Positions 1-11,466 of a DNA stretch of 64,000 nucleotides are shown here, piece after piece. The notes under the pieces are model-generated. The model was not told where the DNA came from. It saw nothing but the letters and a program-made list of their open reading frames with translations, and searched no databases. Location: the NCBI GenBank assembly GCA_018067045.1, contig JAGPVL010000008.1, positions 37,457-101,456 of the forward strand. Direction: 5' to 3'. A program made the position numbers and the translations under genes. Each line of letters starts with the position of its first letter. Position 1 is the first letter of the stretch. This DNA comes from Gammaproteobacteria bacterium. GTDB taxonomy: Bacteria; Pseudomonadota; Gammaproteobacteria; Pseudomonadales; Alcanivoracaceae.

Positions 1-37
1 GATTTAACCTCGAAAACGATTTGAGAAAGGATTAAGC

Positions 38-1288
38 ATGTCTACCGAAATTAAAGCACCTCAGTTCCCCGAGTCGGTGGCCGATGGCACGGTAGCAACC
101 TGGCATAAGCAGGCCGGTGATAGCGTGAAACGTGACGAACTGCTGGTTGATATCGAGACCGACAAGGTGGTGCTCGAAGTGCCAGCGCCTGCTGACGGTG
201 TGTTGCAGAAAATTCTGAAAGAAGAAGGCGATACGGTTGAGAGCCAGGAAGTTCTGGCCGTGTTTGCAATCGGTGCTGAGGCAGCATCTTCGAAGTCTAA
301 ATCTGAGCCGAACAAGGCGGATGGTGACGGAGCGGCGACGACTGAAAGCGCAGGTGATGGGGCTAACGCCGCAGGCCCAGCCGCACGCAAGTTGATGGCA
401 GAGCATGGTTTGGACGCTAGCCGCGTGCAAGGAAGCGGCAAGGGTGGTCGCATTACCCGTGAAGATGTTGATCAGGCGCTAACGTCACGGGAGCAAGCTC
501 GCGATGATTCTGATGAGAAAGCGTCTGAAGCAAAAAGTGCGCCGGTCAGCTCTGCGGTAGCCGTCTCAGCTCCGGCGGCATTGGGCGAGCGTGAAGAACG
601 TCGAGTGCCGATGACTCGTTTACGTAAGCGTATTGCTGAACGTCTTGTTGAGGCGCAGCAAACGGCGGCGATTTTGACTACGTTTAACGAAGTGAATATG
701 AAGCCGATTATGGAAATGCGTAAGCATTACCAAGCTGACTTCGAGAAAACCCACGGCGTACGTTTAGGCTTTATGAGTTTCTTTGTGCGTGCCTGTGTCG
801 AGGCGCTGAAGCGTTATCCGGTTACCAATGCGTCGGTAGACGGCGACGACGTTGTCTATCACGGCTTCTACGATATTGGTGTGGCGGTGTCGTCAGAGCG
901 TGGTTTAGTCGTGCCGATCTTGCGTGATGCGGATCAAAAAGGCTTGGCAGAAGTTGAGTCGCAGATTATTGAATTCGGCAAAAAAGCGAAAGCAGGCAAG
1001 TTATCCATTGAGGAGATGACGGGTGGAACGTTCACTATCTCCAATGGCGGTGTGTTTGGTTCGCTGATGTCGACGCCGATTTTGAATCCACCACAAACCG
1101 CCATTTTGGGTATGCATAAGATTCAAGAGCGTCCTATGGCGGTAGACGGCAAGGTGGAAATTTTGCCGATGATGTATATCGCCATGTCTTATGACCATCG
1201 CTTGATTGATGGTAAAGAAGCGGTCCAGTTCTTGGTGACGGTAAAGCAGTTTATTGAAGATCCGGCGCGTTTATTGTTGGATATTTAG
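38..1288 (+). CDS. sucB: Dihydrolipoyllysine succinyltransferase, E2 of 2-oxoglutarate dehydrogenase
   Basis: E2 core of the 2-oxoglutarate dehydrogenase complex; it moves the succinyl group from E1 to CoA in the TCA cycle. Visible domains in the 416 residues are an N-terminal lipoyl domain with the lipoylated lysine in ETDKVVLE (K43), an Ala/Glu/Ser-rich linker, a peripheral subunit-binding domain near 113-143, and the catalytic domain ending in the SYDHRLIDG motif (H387, D391). An AAAGGA ribosome site lies about 8 bases before the ATG. The first 24 bases read as an open frame ending in TGA and may be the tail of sucA (inference). lpd follows after 31 bp, so the two are probably co-transcribed. 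Confidence 0.97.
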   Translation: MSTEIKAPQFPESVADGTVATWHKQAGDSVKRDELLVDIETDKVVLEVPAPADGVLQKILKEEGDTVESQEVLAVFAIGAEAASSKSKSEPNKADGDGAATTESAGDGANAAGPAARKLMAEHGLDASRVQGSGKGGRITREDVDQALTSREQARDDSDEKASEAKSAPVSSAVAVSAPAALGEREERRVPMTRLRKRIAERLVEAQQTAAILTTFNEVNMKPIMEMRKHYQADFEKTHGVRLGFMSFFVRACVEALKRYPVTNASVDGDDVVYHGFYDIGVAVSSERGLVVPILRDADQKGLAEVESQIIEFGKKAKAGKLSIEEMTGGTFTISNGGVFGSLMSTPILNPPQTAILGMHKIQERPMAVDGKVEILPMMYIAMSYDHRLIDGKEAVQFLVTVKQFIEDPARLLLDI

Positions 1289-1304
1289 TTCGCCGGATAG
1301 CTAA

Positions 1305-2762
<1,458 letters not shown>

Positions 2763-2897
2763 GCATTAAGCGATATAAGAGTGAGATGAGCGGGGTAGTT
2801 GTTGCTCCGCGATGAAAGGGGCGGCTGTTGCTCACAAGGCTGCAGCCGCGTTTAACCGAGTCAGGTTCCAAGAGACTGAGACAACGGAATAGATAAC

Positions 2898-4067
2898 ATG
2901 AATCTTCACGAGTATCAGGGTAAGCAACTCTTTGCCGCATACGGTCTGCCAGTATCACAAGGTTATGCTTGTGATACGCCAGAAGAAGTCGCGGAAAAAT
3001 TGGCATTAATCGGCGGTGATCGTTGGGTCGTTAAGGCTCAGGTTCATGCTGGTGGGCGTGGTAAAGCGGGCGGCGTTAAGCTGGTTGAGTCAGCGGAAGC
3101 GGCGGCGGATTTTGCCCGTCAATGGCTGGGCAAGCGCTTAGTCACTTATCAGACAGATGAGCATGGTCAGCCAGTTTCCAAAATTTTGGTCGAGACGTGT
3201 ACTGATATTGCCGACGAGTTGTACCTAGGTGCCGTGGTTGATCGTGGTAGTCGCCGTATTGTTTTTATGGCGTCTACGGAAGGTGGTGTTGAGATCGAGA
3301 AAGTGGCGGAAGAGACGCCAGAGAAAATCTTGCGTGCTGAGATTGATCCATTGGTTGGCGCTCAGCCTTATCAGGCGCGGGAAATGGCTTTCAAGCTTGG
3401 CCTTAATCCGAAGCAAGTAAAGCAGTTCACCCATATCTTTATGGGCTTGGCGAAATTGTTTGAAGAAAACGATCTGGCGTTGCTGGAAGTCAACCCATTG
3501 GTTGTTACCACTGACGGCGATTTGCATTGCTTGGATGCAAAGGTTGCCATCGACGGTAGCGCCTTGTATCGACAAAAGAAATTAAAGGAAATGGAAGACC
3601 CTTCTCAGGAAGATGAGCGCGAGCGTCGTGCTGCTGAGTGGGAACTCAATTATGTTGCATTGGACGGCACGATTGGCTGCATGGTTAACGGCGCGGGCTT
3701 GGCGATGGCGACCATGGATTTGATCCAATTAAAGGGTGGCTTCCCAGCGAATTTTTTGGATGTAGGCGGCGGCGCGACGAAAGAGCGCGTCACAGAAGCG
3801 TTTAAGATCATTCTCTCTGACGACAAAGTGAAAGCCGTGTTGGTGAATATTTTTGGTGGCATTGTTCGCTGCGATTTGATTGCCGAAGGTATTATTGCTG
3901 CAGTCAAAGACGTTGGCGTTAAGGTGCCCGTTGTGGTCCGGCTCGAAGGTAATAATGCAGAGCTTGGTTCGAAGAAATTAGCGGAAAGTGGTCTGGCAAT
4001 TATTGCCGCGACCGGCTTTAACGATGCGGCAGAGCAAGTAGTGAAGGCCGCAGGGGGTGTAGCGTGA
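2898..4067 (+). CDS. sucC: Succinyl-CoA synthetase beta subunit
   Basis: Nucleotide-binding beta chain of succinyl-CoA synthetase, which makes ATP or GTP from succinyl-CoA. The 389 residues start with [12 protein letters not shown], typical of the family, and contain the ATP-grasp glycine loop [13 protein letters not shown] near 50 and the CoA-ligase domain with GGGATKERV and [10 protein letters not shown]. The 135-bp gap after lpd holds small GC-rich dyads but no gene. The stop overlaps the sucD start by 4 bp, indicating translational coupling of the two subunits. Confidence 0.97.
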   Translation: MNLHEYQGKQLFAAYGLPVSQGYACDTPEEVAEKLALIGGDRWVVKAQVHAGGRGKAGGVKLVESAEAAADFARQWLGKRLVTYQTDEHGQPVSKILVETCTDIADELYLGAVVDRGSRRIVFMASTEGGVEIEKVAEETPEKILRAEIDPLVGAQPYQAREMAFKLGLNPKQVKQFTHIFMGLAKLFEENDLALLEVNPLVVTTDGDLHCLDAKVAIDGSALYRQKKLKEMEDPSQEDERERRAAEWELNYVALDGTIGCMVNGAGLAMATMDLIQLKGGFPANFLDVGGGATKERVTEAFKIILSDDKVKAVLVNIFGGIVRCDLIAEGIIAAVKDVGVKVPVVVRLEGNNAELGSKKLAESGLAIIAATGFNDAAEQVVKAAGGVA

Positions 4068-4939
4068 GCGTATTAATTAATAAAGATACCCGAGTTCTTT
4101 GTCAGGGTTTTACCGGCTCACAGGGCACTTTGCACTCCGAGCAGGCTATCGCTTATGGCACCAAGATGGTCGGTGGTGTTACACCGGGCAAAGGCGGCCA
4201 GAAGCATTTGGGCTTGCCGGTGTTTAATACCGTTGCCGAGTGTGTTGCGGAAACTGGCGCAACAGCGTCGGTAATTTACGTTCCAGCGGCGTTCTGTAAA
4301 GACTCAATTATTGAAGCGGCGGATGCGGGCATTGAACTGATTGTTTGCATTACCGAAGGCATTGCCGCGTTGGATATGCTTTATGTAAAAGAGTACATCG
4401 AGCGTAAAGGCGGAGTGCGATTGATCGGGCCGAATTGCCCCGGTGTGATTACGCCCGGCGAATGTAAGATCGGTATTATGCCAGGGCATATTCATTTGCC
4501 GGGTAAGGTCGGTATTGTGTCTCGCTCCGGTACGTTGACGTACGAAGCGGTTAATCAAACAACGGCATTAGGGTTTGGTCAGTCTACCTGTATTGGTATT
4601 GGCGGCGATCCAATACCCGGCACGACCTTTATCGATGCATTGGCGTTGTTCGAGAAAGATCCGCAGACCGAAGCCATTATTATGGTCGGCGAAATCGGCG
4701 GCACGGCAGAAGATGAAGCGGCTGCCTATATTAAAGATCACGTCACTAAGCCTGTTGTTTCGTATATTGCCGGCGTTGCGGCGCCGGCGGGTAAGCGCAT
4801 GGGGCATGCTGGCGCTATTATTTCCGGTGGTAAGGGAACCGCAGATGAGAAATTTGCGGCGCTTGAAGCGGCTGGCGTTCGGACAACACGTAACCCGTCG
4901 GAGATGGGATTGACGTTAAAAGAGCTTACAGGCTGGTAA
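4064..4939 (+). CDS. sucD: Succinyl-CoA synthetase alpha subunit
   Basis: Alpha subunit of succinyl-CoA synthetase; it binds CoA and carries the phosphohistidine intermediate. The 291-residue sequence shows the N-terminal CoA-binding Rossmann fold ([10 protein letters not shown]), the middle SRSGTLTYE motif and the active-site histidine in KRMGHAGAI (about H248). The start codon is a GTG overlapping the sucC stop. It closes the suc operon and is followed by a clear intrinsic terminator. Confidence 0.97.
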   Translation: MSVLINKDTRVLCQGFTGSQGTLHSEQAIAYGTKMVGGVTPGKGGQKHLGLPVFNTVAECVAETGATASVIYVPAAFCKDSIIEAADAGIELIVCITEGIAALDMLYVKEYIERKGGVRLIGPNCPGVITPGECKIGIMPGHIHLPGKVGIVSRSGTLTYEAVNQTTALGFGQSTCIGIGGDPIPGTTFIDALALFEKDPQTEAIIMVGEIGGTAEDEAAAYIKDHVTKPVVSYIAGVAAPAGKRMGHAGAIISGGKGTADEKFAALEAAGVRTTRNPSEMGLTLKELTGW

Positions 4940-5018
4940 GTCTTGTCGTGTAGCGGCTTTTTTATAGGCCGTTTATCGTTAGGAGCTTAACTTTCCTGAT
5001 GCGTTAGTGGTGATAAAG

Positions 5019-5050
5019 GGCAGGCCATCCTTGTATGGCTTGCCTTTTTT
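5019..5050 (+). terminator. Intrinsic terminator after sucD
   Basis: A 10-bp stem (GGCAGGCCAT / ATGGCTTGCC, one G-U pair) with a 6-base loop is followed by six T residues. It lies 80 bp beyond the sucD stop and ends the sucB-lpd-sucCD transcript. Confidence 0.85.
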
Positions 5051-5237
5051 GGGTTTTTTTATCGGCCGCTTCGTTGTCTATCGGTAGTTGTTTGTCTCGT
5101 CCTATGAAGCGCCTGATAGCTTTGTCTTGCAGGTACCCCTACGCCTTTCCTTACTTAGAATAGAGCTAATCACTTACAGGCGTTTGTTACCTTAATGGGT
5201 AGCCTACGGGTTGGCTTGCGAGTAATTCGGGGATGTT

Positions 5238-5447
5238 ATGGTGGGCTTCAGGGTTGGCCAGCGAGTGGGTCTGGTAGAAAAACCGTACGTTTCTCCAACC
5301 GTTTTGTCGCTGCATGCAGATGATTTGGGCACGGTGCTGCGTAGAGAAATCAGACAGGATAGAGAGCATTGTCTGGTTCAGTTCGACCGAACGGATGTCG
5401 CGCTTGGGCTCTATTGGTTGCCTTCCGACCAGCTTGTCGCTGATTGA
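5238..5447 (+). CDS. Small hypothetical protein, 69 aa
   Basis: I do not recognise a family. The 69-residue frame begins with an ATG 5 bases after a GGGGA ribosome site. It has the pattern of a small beta-rich protein: VGQRVGLVEKPY, then DLGTVLRRE and HCLVQFDRTDVALGLYWLPSDQLV, reminiscent of SH3-like folds. It stands alone between the suc terminator and a convergent minus-strand gene. The complementary frame is less protein-like. Existence is plausible but not certain. Confidence 0.5.
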   Translation: MVGFRVGQRVGLVEKPYVSPTVLSLHADDLGTVLRREIRQDREHCLVQFDRTDVALGLYWLPSDQLVAD

Positions 5448-5573
5448 GCGTAGACAATTGAGCCTAGACAGAGAAGAGCGGCGGCAACTTGACGAGAAAT
5501 ATTATTAGGTGAACTCAGCGACGCTCAGTGGCCAAGTACCGCTGGCCACTGATGTCTGCTGGTGCTGAGGGGT

Positions 5574-5813
5574 TTAGTGCAGTGTGTCGTCGTCATCGTC
5601 CTCAGGGAACTCATACTCATTGAGTTCTTGAAGCAGCCTACGCTCTTCCAGCCTGTCTTCGATACGATGTCTCATATCGAGGTTAAAGCTTTTCGCGCGG
5701 GTGGATCGCTCCTCCTGCTCTTCCTCAAGATCAGTGTCGACGAAATCAACGTCATCATTCATCAGTAGATCATCCGGTTCTTCAAGTTCTGTTTCTATTC
5801 GTGTATTAGCCAT
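5574..5813 (-). CDS. PA3496-like small acidic protein
   Basis: A 79-residue, highly acidic protein starting MANTRIETELEEPDD. Its C-terminal part contains RHRIEDRLEERRLLQELNEY, which resembles the conserved RRRIEDYLEERRLxKEL segment of the PA3496 family of small gammaproteobacterial proteins, described as putative envelope-integrity proteins. The inner ATG at 5813 is preferred over an upstream ATG because the extra 14 residues look unlike the family. The tail ends in a run of five aspartates. Molecular function is unknown. Confidence 0.75.
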   Translation of the reverse strand: MANTRIETELEEPDDLLMNDDVDFVDTDLEEEQEERSTRAKSFNLDMRHRIEDRLEERRLLQELNEYEFPEDDDDDTLH

Positions 5814-6041
5814 GTCCAGCCTCGACGTCTCCGCAGAGCCTTTAGCGTAGAGCACTTAAGTGCTTTTACACCTATGACCCATGAGCATTAAACCTGACCT
5901 GTGTTACGAAACCGTTATGCGCGAAAGCATACCCCCGGTTCCATCTTTGCTATATATCGCGGCTTAAATTCGGAGACAAGTTTTTTTTTAAAGATGCCGA
6001 TTAACGGTGATAAAAGATCCGTGAGCGTGGAGATCGCTTAG

Positions 6042-6938
6042 TCAGTGTTCACTGCGCTGTTGACGGCCAATTGTCACCGCAAGCGCGCCACTGCAGATCA
6101 CAATGATGCAACCAATCGTCACCATGCCATTGGGAAGGTGGCCCCAGAAGATCCAATCAATAACGGCAGCAATAGGAATGGCAATGTAACCGAGTGGGGC
6201 AACGATAGTGGTTGGCGCATAGCTGTATGCACGGGTGTAAAAGATCATGGTGAGAAAGATGGACGCGCCCACGTAGGCCAGCGCTGGCCATAGATTGATG
6301 GCAATGGGGGACCAGTGAATGATGGCCATTGGTGTGCTGGCGAGAAACGCGAAGCTAAAGTAGTAAAACAACACTCGCCCAGCAGGCTCGGAAGCCGATA
6401 GTGCTCGGGTGAACGCCATGGAGACTGCTAAGCCAAAGCCTGCAGCGAGACCAATAATATGACCAATGTTTAAGGAGTGGTCGCTGTCAGTGCTAACGGA
6501 ATCGCCTGCGCTGACGATAAAGCAAATGCCGACGAAACCAGATATGAGCGCCGCCCAGCGTAGAGCGGGTATGCGTTCGGAGAAACTGGCCCAGACGATC
6601 AGAGGAACCCACAGGGGTGCAGCGGCGCGTAGCAGGCTAGCGTCAACAAGTGGAATCAAGGGAATGGCAAGATAATAGGTAGTAAAGCCGAGCCAGCCGC
6701 CAAGGGAGCGAATAAGATGAAGGCTGTAACGTTCGGAGCGTAGGCCTTGAATGCCATGACGATAGACCCAGGGCAGCATCAGCAAGGTGCATATGCCGTA
6801 TTGCAGCCAGACGATAAGCCATGGTGAAAGATCGGCCGCTAAATATTTTACTACCGCTGCAGCGGAGCTGGCTACTAGGCTGGTGGCCAGCGAGTATAAA
6901 ACACCTTTTGTAATGTGATGGCGTTCACCTGTAGACAA
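6042..6938 (-). CDS. DMT-superfamily transporter with two EamA domains
   Basis: Inner-membrane protein of 298 residues with about ten hydrophobic helices arranged as two EamA repeats, typical of drug/metabolite transporters. The first repeat contains LADLSPWLIVWLQYGICTL, and the second follows HIIGLAAGFGLAVSMAFTRAL. Members export or import small metabolites, and substrate cannot be read from sequence. It is transcribed away from the 558-aa gene with about 100 bp between them. No operon partner is evident. Confidence 0.88.
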   Translation of the reverse strand: MSTGERHHITKGVLYSLATSLVASSAAAVVKYLAADLSPWLIVWLQYGICTLLMLPWVYRHGIQGLRSERYSLHLIRSLGGWLGFTTYYLAIPLIPLVDASLLRAAAPLWVPLIVWASFSERIPALRWAALISGFVGICFIVSAGDSVSTDSDHSLNIGHIIGLAAGFGLAVSMAFTRALSASEPAGRVLFYYFSFAFLASTPMAIIHWSPIAINLWPALAYVGASIFLTMIFYTRAYSYAPTTIVAPLGYIAIPIAAVIDWIFWGHLPNGMVTIGCIIVICSGALAVTIGRQQRSEH

Positions 6939-7040
6939 GGGATAGCAGCTCCGAGTGGATTAACTGAGACAGGCTTTGTAAAGTGCCAACACGCGAGTTA
7001 AGTATACAGACTGCGATACTACTGGGGAGCATTAAGCGTT

Positions 7041-8717
7041 ATGGCGGGAACCCTGCTAATTATAGGCATTACATTCATTATTGTTGGCACGCTTGTATTG
7101 GCGCACGACGTCACGGGTAGAGGTCGAAGCTGGATAACGGTTATTTTACCGTTTACTAGTATGACGCATGTTCGGGAGCATTGGTCTGCGGTGTGGCCAG
7201 CGGTGATGTTGCGCGTGATGGGCACGTTTGCAGTGTGTGCGGGGATTGGTGTTTTCGTTGCGCAAAACCCAGAGACGCTGGAAGGGCGTGGTCCGGTGGT
7301 TATGAAAAGCCAAATACTCAGTGGCAGCAAGGTCGCTGGCGCTGCGGATGGCGTTGCTGCGAATGCCGCTTTACTGATCAATGTGAATGACGGTGGCGAC
7401 TCTCGTCTGTCTGGTGTGATTTATGGTCGGCCCTTTAAAACGACTCGTGCGGAGTTGATCGATGGTGTTCTCTCGATTCAGCACGGCAGCGGATTTATTC
7501 CGAGTGTGGAGGTGCGCATTTTAACTGGCGCCGCAGAAAAGGAAATGACTGAGCGTGAAGATTTGTATGTCCAGGTAACGGACTCCAGCGCACCTGAAGT
7601 ACAGATCTCAATCGTTCCGACAGGGGGAGGATTGCCTGAGACAACCATTTTTAAATCCGGCTATAGCATGGAGCTGCAATTGGCTCCGCTGTCAGATAAC
7701 CAGCTTAAAGGCTATTTGCAGTTAGTGCTGCCGGGCGCTAAAGGCAGCTATCTTGTTGGTGAGTTCGTTGCGAACACCAATCATCTCCGTTATCGGCGTG
7801 GTGGTGTTGATTTGACCTATGACCACATCGATACGTTGCGCTACTTGGCGAAGCAGTATGTCAAAAATCAGTACCCGGAAGCGGCGGTTGAGAAAGTCCA
7901 GCTCTTGAACACGACTATGCAGCTGGGCAGGCAGTCGGGCACTTCCATTGCGCGTGTTTATCTCTTCGGTGGCCGAACGATTGAAAAGCGTTTGCAATTT
8001 GAACGCGGGGAGCTTGGTTGGTCTTTACTCCCTGGCGGTGTTGAAACCACCGTTCTCAGTGAGGGTGGCAATGGCTTAGGTATTAAAAAGCCTAATGCGC
8101 TGGACGATGCTGAGAAGAAAGTTGAGCCGCCGCTGGAAATGGCGTTTGCCGATCTTGAGTCGATGACAGATCAACGTGTCTTGATTACCGATAAGAAAGG
8201 CGAGAAAAGAGTATCAAAAATTATTGGTATGCGTCGTGGATTACTGCAGTTAGAAAGCAATGTCGGTAGCGGTGTGGTGCAGTATACCGCTGCGCGTCAA
8301 GACATCGTTAAATTACAGCTTGAGTCTGGTCGTGAAATTACTTTAGAACCGATCACAAGCGAAACGACTGCGGCTGCTTCGTCGGCTATTGATGGCAGCG
8401 CAGTGCCAACGGCGCCGACAAGTACCGTTTCGGAGCCGGTAGTGCAGCAGGATGAAAAGTCGTCTGTAGCACCGCCGCCAACAGAAACCCCCATCTCTTC
8501 TCCTGCCGCACAAGAGGGTGACGCGGCGTTGGCGCGTCTAGTCTCGCTTGTCGGAAAGACCGTTGAAATTTCCTCGGTGGACGGGAAAAGTCGCACCGGC
8601 GTTTTGTTGTCCGTCAATAAAAAGGAAGTGAAGCTGGCGGTACGACTGGGTAGTGGCACGCTGGAATATTTCTACATGCCCGCTGATATTAAATCTGTTA
8701 AAGAGATGGCACGCTAA
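7041..8717 (+). CDS. Membrane-anchored hypothetical protein with duplicated C-terminal domain
   Basis: Unrecognised 558-residue protein. Two hydrophobic segments lie at the N-terminus (about 3-22 and 53-74), so most of the chain is probably on one side of the membrane. A long middle region is predicted beta-rich. The C-terminal part contains two similar blocks, about 370-430 and 500-555. Each opens with a short V-x-I strand, has a K-K/R turn and ends with GSGxxxY(F/T) then DI(V/K)xxK; an acidic/Pro/Ser/Thr linker separates them. The blocks look like small SH3- or Sm-like barrels (inference). The epimerase gene starts directly after the stop. Confidence 0.75.
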   Translation: MAGTLLIIGITFIIVGTLVLAHDVTGRGRSWITVILPFTSMTHVREHWSAVWPAVMLRVMGTFAVCAGIGVFVAQNPETLEGRGPVVMKSQILSGSKVAGAADGVAANAALLINVNDGGDSRLSGVIYGRPFKTTRAELIDGVLSIQHGSGFIPSVEVRILTGAAEKEMTEREDLYVQVTDSSAPEVQISIVPTGGGLPETTIFKSGYSMELQLAPLSDNQLKGYLQLVLPGAKGSYLVGEFVANTNHLRYRRGGVDLTYDHIDTLRYLAKQYVKNQYPEAAVEKVQLLNTTMQLGRQSGTSIARVYLFGGRTIEKRLQFERGELGWSLLPGGVETTVLSEGGNGLGIKKPNALDDAEKKVEPPLEMAFADLESMTDQRVLITDKKGEKRVSKIIGMRRGLLQLESNVGSGVVQYTAARQDIVKLQLESGREITLEPITSETTAAASSAIDGSAVPTAPTSTVSEPVVQQDEKSSVAPPPTETPISSPAAQEGDAALARLVSLVGKTVEISSVDGKSRTGVLLSVNKKEVKLAVRLGSGTLEYFYMPADIKSVKEMAR

Positions 8718-9617
8718 ATGCGCTTATTGATCACGGGTGGTTCAGGCTTTATCGGTACGCGGCTGTGTGTCGCGTTATCGGCTCGTGGTCATGAGTTATG
8801 GGTGTTAAGTCGTCATCCATGGCGGGCAGCAAAAAAGTTACCAGGATCGGTTGTCTTGATTGATTCTTTGGACAAGGTGCCGGATGACACTGCGTTTGAC
8901 GGTGTAGTCAATTTTGCCGGCGAAAGTATTGCTGGCGGTCGTTGGAGTAAACGGCGTAAACAAAAGTTAATTGATAGTCGGGTTGGTATTACGCAATCAC
9001 TTTACGATTTGTTTTCTCGTCTTGATAAGAAACCGGGCGTTTTTATTAATGGTTCGGCGGTAGGGTTTTATGGTAATGCCGGAAATGCTGAGCTGGTGGA
9101 AACGAGCCCGGCAGTGAAGCGAGACTTTACCTATTTACTCTGTGATGCATGGGAATCTGAAGCGCGCCGCTTTGCTCAGTTTGGTGCTCGGGTGTGCATC
9201 CTGCGTATGGGCGTTGTTTTGAGTCATCATGGCGGCTTACTTGGGCAGATGCTGCCGCTGTATAAAAGAGGCCTGGGCGTATTGCTGGGTGACGGTAGCC
9301 AATGGCTTTCTTGGATTCACTTAGAAGATCTGCTGGAACTGGTGCTACGTTGCCTTGACGCGAGCGCTGCCGAAGGCATTTATAATGCGGTGGCGCCCCA
9401 GCCGGTAAGCTATCGTCGTTTTCATGGCGCACTGGCCAAGGCATGCCAGCGTCCCGCGTTATTACGTGTTCCTTCCTTGCCATTATCGCTGGCGCTGGGT
9501 GAAATGTCTGTGTTGATGTTAGGTGGTCAAAAGGTTCTGCCTGCGAGACTAGAAAGAGAGGGTTTTCGTTTTCGGTATGCTGATATTGATAGTGCGCTGC
9601 GTGCAGAGGTTGGTTAA
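8718..9617 (+). CDS. TIGR01777 family epimerase (YfcH-like)
   Basis: NAD(P)-binding protein of the atypical extended SDR family TIGR01777 (E. coli YfcH). The 299 residues open with a Rossmann loop LLITGGSGFIGTRL and contain the family hallmarks VVNFAGESIAGGRWS, NGSAVGFYGN and SWIHLEDLLELV, then a C-terminal domain equivalent to DUF1731. The physiological reaction is unknown for this family. It begins immediately after the stop of the 558-aa gene, so the two are probably translated from one transcript. Confidence 0.9.
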   Translation: MRLLITGGSGFIGTRLCVALSARGHELWVLSRHPWRAAKKLPGSVVLIDSLDKVPDDTAFDGVVNFAGESIAGGRWSKRRKQKLIDSRVGITQSLYDLFSRLDKKPGVFINGSAVGFYGNAGNAELVETSPAVKRDFTYLLCDAWESEARRFAQFGARVCILRMGVVLSHHGGLLGQMLPLYKRGLGVLLGDGSQWLSWIHLEDLLELVLRCLDASAAEGIYNAVAPQPVSYRRFHGALAKACQRPALLRVPSLPLSLALGEMSVLMLGGQKVLPARLEREGFRFRYADIDSALRAEVG

Positions 9618-9735
9618 TACCGCAGTTGTTTGTTGATGCATGTCTGCAAAATCTATTCGGTACGTTGTTGAGCAATTAGTCGCGTAACAATCAAATTATT
9701 CGGCGTTAACCGCTTGCTAAAAAAGAGTTATTTTA

Positions 9736-10824
9736 ATGACAGAAAAAAGAGAAGTTGCCGCAGTACTGGGCGGAGGAAGTTTTGGCACGGCGATGGCGAC
9801 GATATTGGCCGAGAATGGCCATGAAACACGGCTGTGGGTGAGAGATCCTGAAACCGCCGCGGTAATTAACGACAGTCATGAGAATCCCCGTTACCTGCCT
9901 GGTGCGGCGTTGCCAGAAACGGTTGTGGCCACGGAATCATTAGAAGAAGCGCTGGCAAATGTGACGTTAGTGTTTGTTGCGATACCAAGTAAGGCCTATG
10001 TCGATGTCTTAAAACAGGCGCAGGCGTGGATTGCGCCCGGCACGATTGTGGTGAGCTGTACAAAAGGTATTCATGCCGACGGCTTTCGTTTGATGAGCGA
10101 CTTGTTGAAAGATTACTTATCGGATGCCTCAATTGGTGTGCTGAGCGGACCTAACTTGGCGAAAGAAGTGGTTGAGCGACGCTTCTCCGGTACCGTCATT
10201 GCGAGTGCCGATCAAATTTTACGTGAGCGTATTCAAGACGCTCTCGGTTGCGGCTATTTCCGTGTTTATGACAATCCGGATATGTATGGTGTTGAACTGG
10301 CGGGGGCATTAAAAAATATCTACGCCATCGCAACCGGTATGGCGGCGTCATTAGGCGTCGGTGAAAACAGCCGTGCTTTCTTGATTACTCGCAGCCTGGC
10401 CGAGATGAGTCGTTTTGCGGTTCAGCTGGGTGCGAACCCGATGACATTTTTGGGTTTAGCCGGTGTCGGTGATTTGATTGTTACGTGCTCTTCATCTCTA
10501 TCGCGCAACTATCGAGTGGGTTACATGCTGGGTGAAGGCAAAACGATGGAGCAGGCTATTGAGGAGCTGGGTCAAACGGCGGAGGGCGTGAACACTGTGC
10601 AGATCGTTGCCGCCGAAGCGGAGCGCAGAGGTGTGTATATGCCGATTGCGACGGCGCTCAATGCTGTACTGTTTCATGACTTGTCGGTTGAAACGGTTAT
10701 TGCTGGCTTGATGCAAGGAGAGCATAACCACGATGTTGAGTTTGCCTTGACCAGCAGCTCACCAGATGACGCGCCATCGGGTGCGTCGTTAGGGAAAACG
10801 CAATTAAAAAAGGACTCGCAGTGA
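9736..10824 (+). CDS. gpsA: Glycerol-3-phosphate dehydrogenase [NAD(P)+]
   Basis: Cytosolic enzyme reducing dihydroxyacetone phosphate to sn-glycerol 3-phosphate for phospholipid synthesis. The 362-residue protein has the N-terminal dinucleotide loop AVLGGGSFGTAMA, the GLAGVGDLIVTC motif and the active-site region GVELAGALKNIYAIATG with its conserved lysine. It is about 20-30 residues longer than usual at the C-terminus, with a Ser-rich tail. Its stop overlaps the next gene (sixA) by 4 bp. This gpsA-sixA coupling is common in gammaproteobacteria. Confidence 0.95.
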   Translation: MTEKREVAAVLGGGSFGTAMATILAENGHETRLWVRDPETAAVINDSHENPRYLPGAALPETVVATESLEEALANVTLVFVAIPSKAYVDVLKQAQAWIAPGTIVVSCTKGIHADGFRLMSDLLKDYLSDASIGVLSGPNLAKEVVERRFSGTVIASADQILRERIQDALGCGYFRVYDNPDMYGVELAGALKNIYAIATGMAASLGVGENSRAFLITRSLAEMSRFAVQLGANPMTFLGLAGVGDLIVTCSSSLSRNYRVGYMLGEGKTMEQAIEELGQTAEGVNTVQIVAAEAERRGVYMPIATALNAVLFHDLSVETVIAGLMQGEHNHDVEFALTSSSPDDAPSGASLGKTQLKKDSQ

Positions 10825-11288
10825 GGCTGTATATTGTCCGGCACGGAGAAGCGCACGCTTCTGCGCCGTCAGATGAGCTACGTTGCTTAACGGAGCGTGG
10901 CGAGCGGGAAGTGGCTGTGTTGTGGCGACAGCTTAAGGCGGAGGGCATAGAGATCTCCGAGGTGGTCGCCAGCCCCTATGTTCGCGCTCAGCAAACGGCC
11001 GCACAAATTGCCGAGTGCTACCCTAATGTCTCGCAGCACACCTGTTCGTTGATTACGCCGGACGACTCTCCTGAGAACGTTATCGAGTGGCTGGCATCGC
11101 GTAAAGGCAGCCTCGATGGTTGGGTGTTGGTTAGTCATATGCCGTTAGTCGCAGCGTTAACGGGGCTAATCACTGAGGGTATCGGTTCAAGAGCGGCGTT
11201 TGCCGTCGGTACGGTGGCCTGTATTGACCTGGAAGTGCCCTGTGTTGGAGGTGGTAGGCTGCTTTGGCAGCGTAGCCCCGTGCGCTAA
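10821..11288 (+). CDS. sixA: Phosphohistidine phosphatase SixA
   Basis: Small histidine-phosphatase-superfamily protein (155 aa) that removes phosphate from phosphohistidine on signalling or phosphotransfer proteins. It begins with the catalytic RHG signature (MRLYIVRHGEAHA, H8) and carries LTERG, the second arginine in SPYVRAQQTA, and the second catalytic histidine in VSHMP. It starts with GTG inside the gpsA stop region, so translation is probably coupled. Confidence 0.9.
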   Translation: MRLYIVRHGEAHASAPSDELRCLTERGEREVAVLWRQLKAEGIEISEVVASPYVRAQQTAAQIAECYPNVSQHTCSLITPDDSPENVIEWLASRKGSLDGWVLVSHMPLVAALTGLITEGIGSRAAFAVGTVACIDLEVPCVGGGRLLWQRSPVR

Positions 11289-11466
11289 AGCGCCAATGGG
11301 TGCCTCAAAATGTCCGTTTGTCTCCAAATTCGTCAACTGTGAGCTTGATCACTCCACTGATGACCCCGTCTAGGGTTAAATTCGTACTAAATCATTAGGT
11401 GAAACTGAGCCAATAAGCTTCTTATTCATTAGGACTCGGACTTACCAGACCCCCGGCGACGCACAC

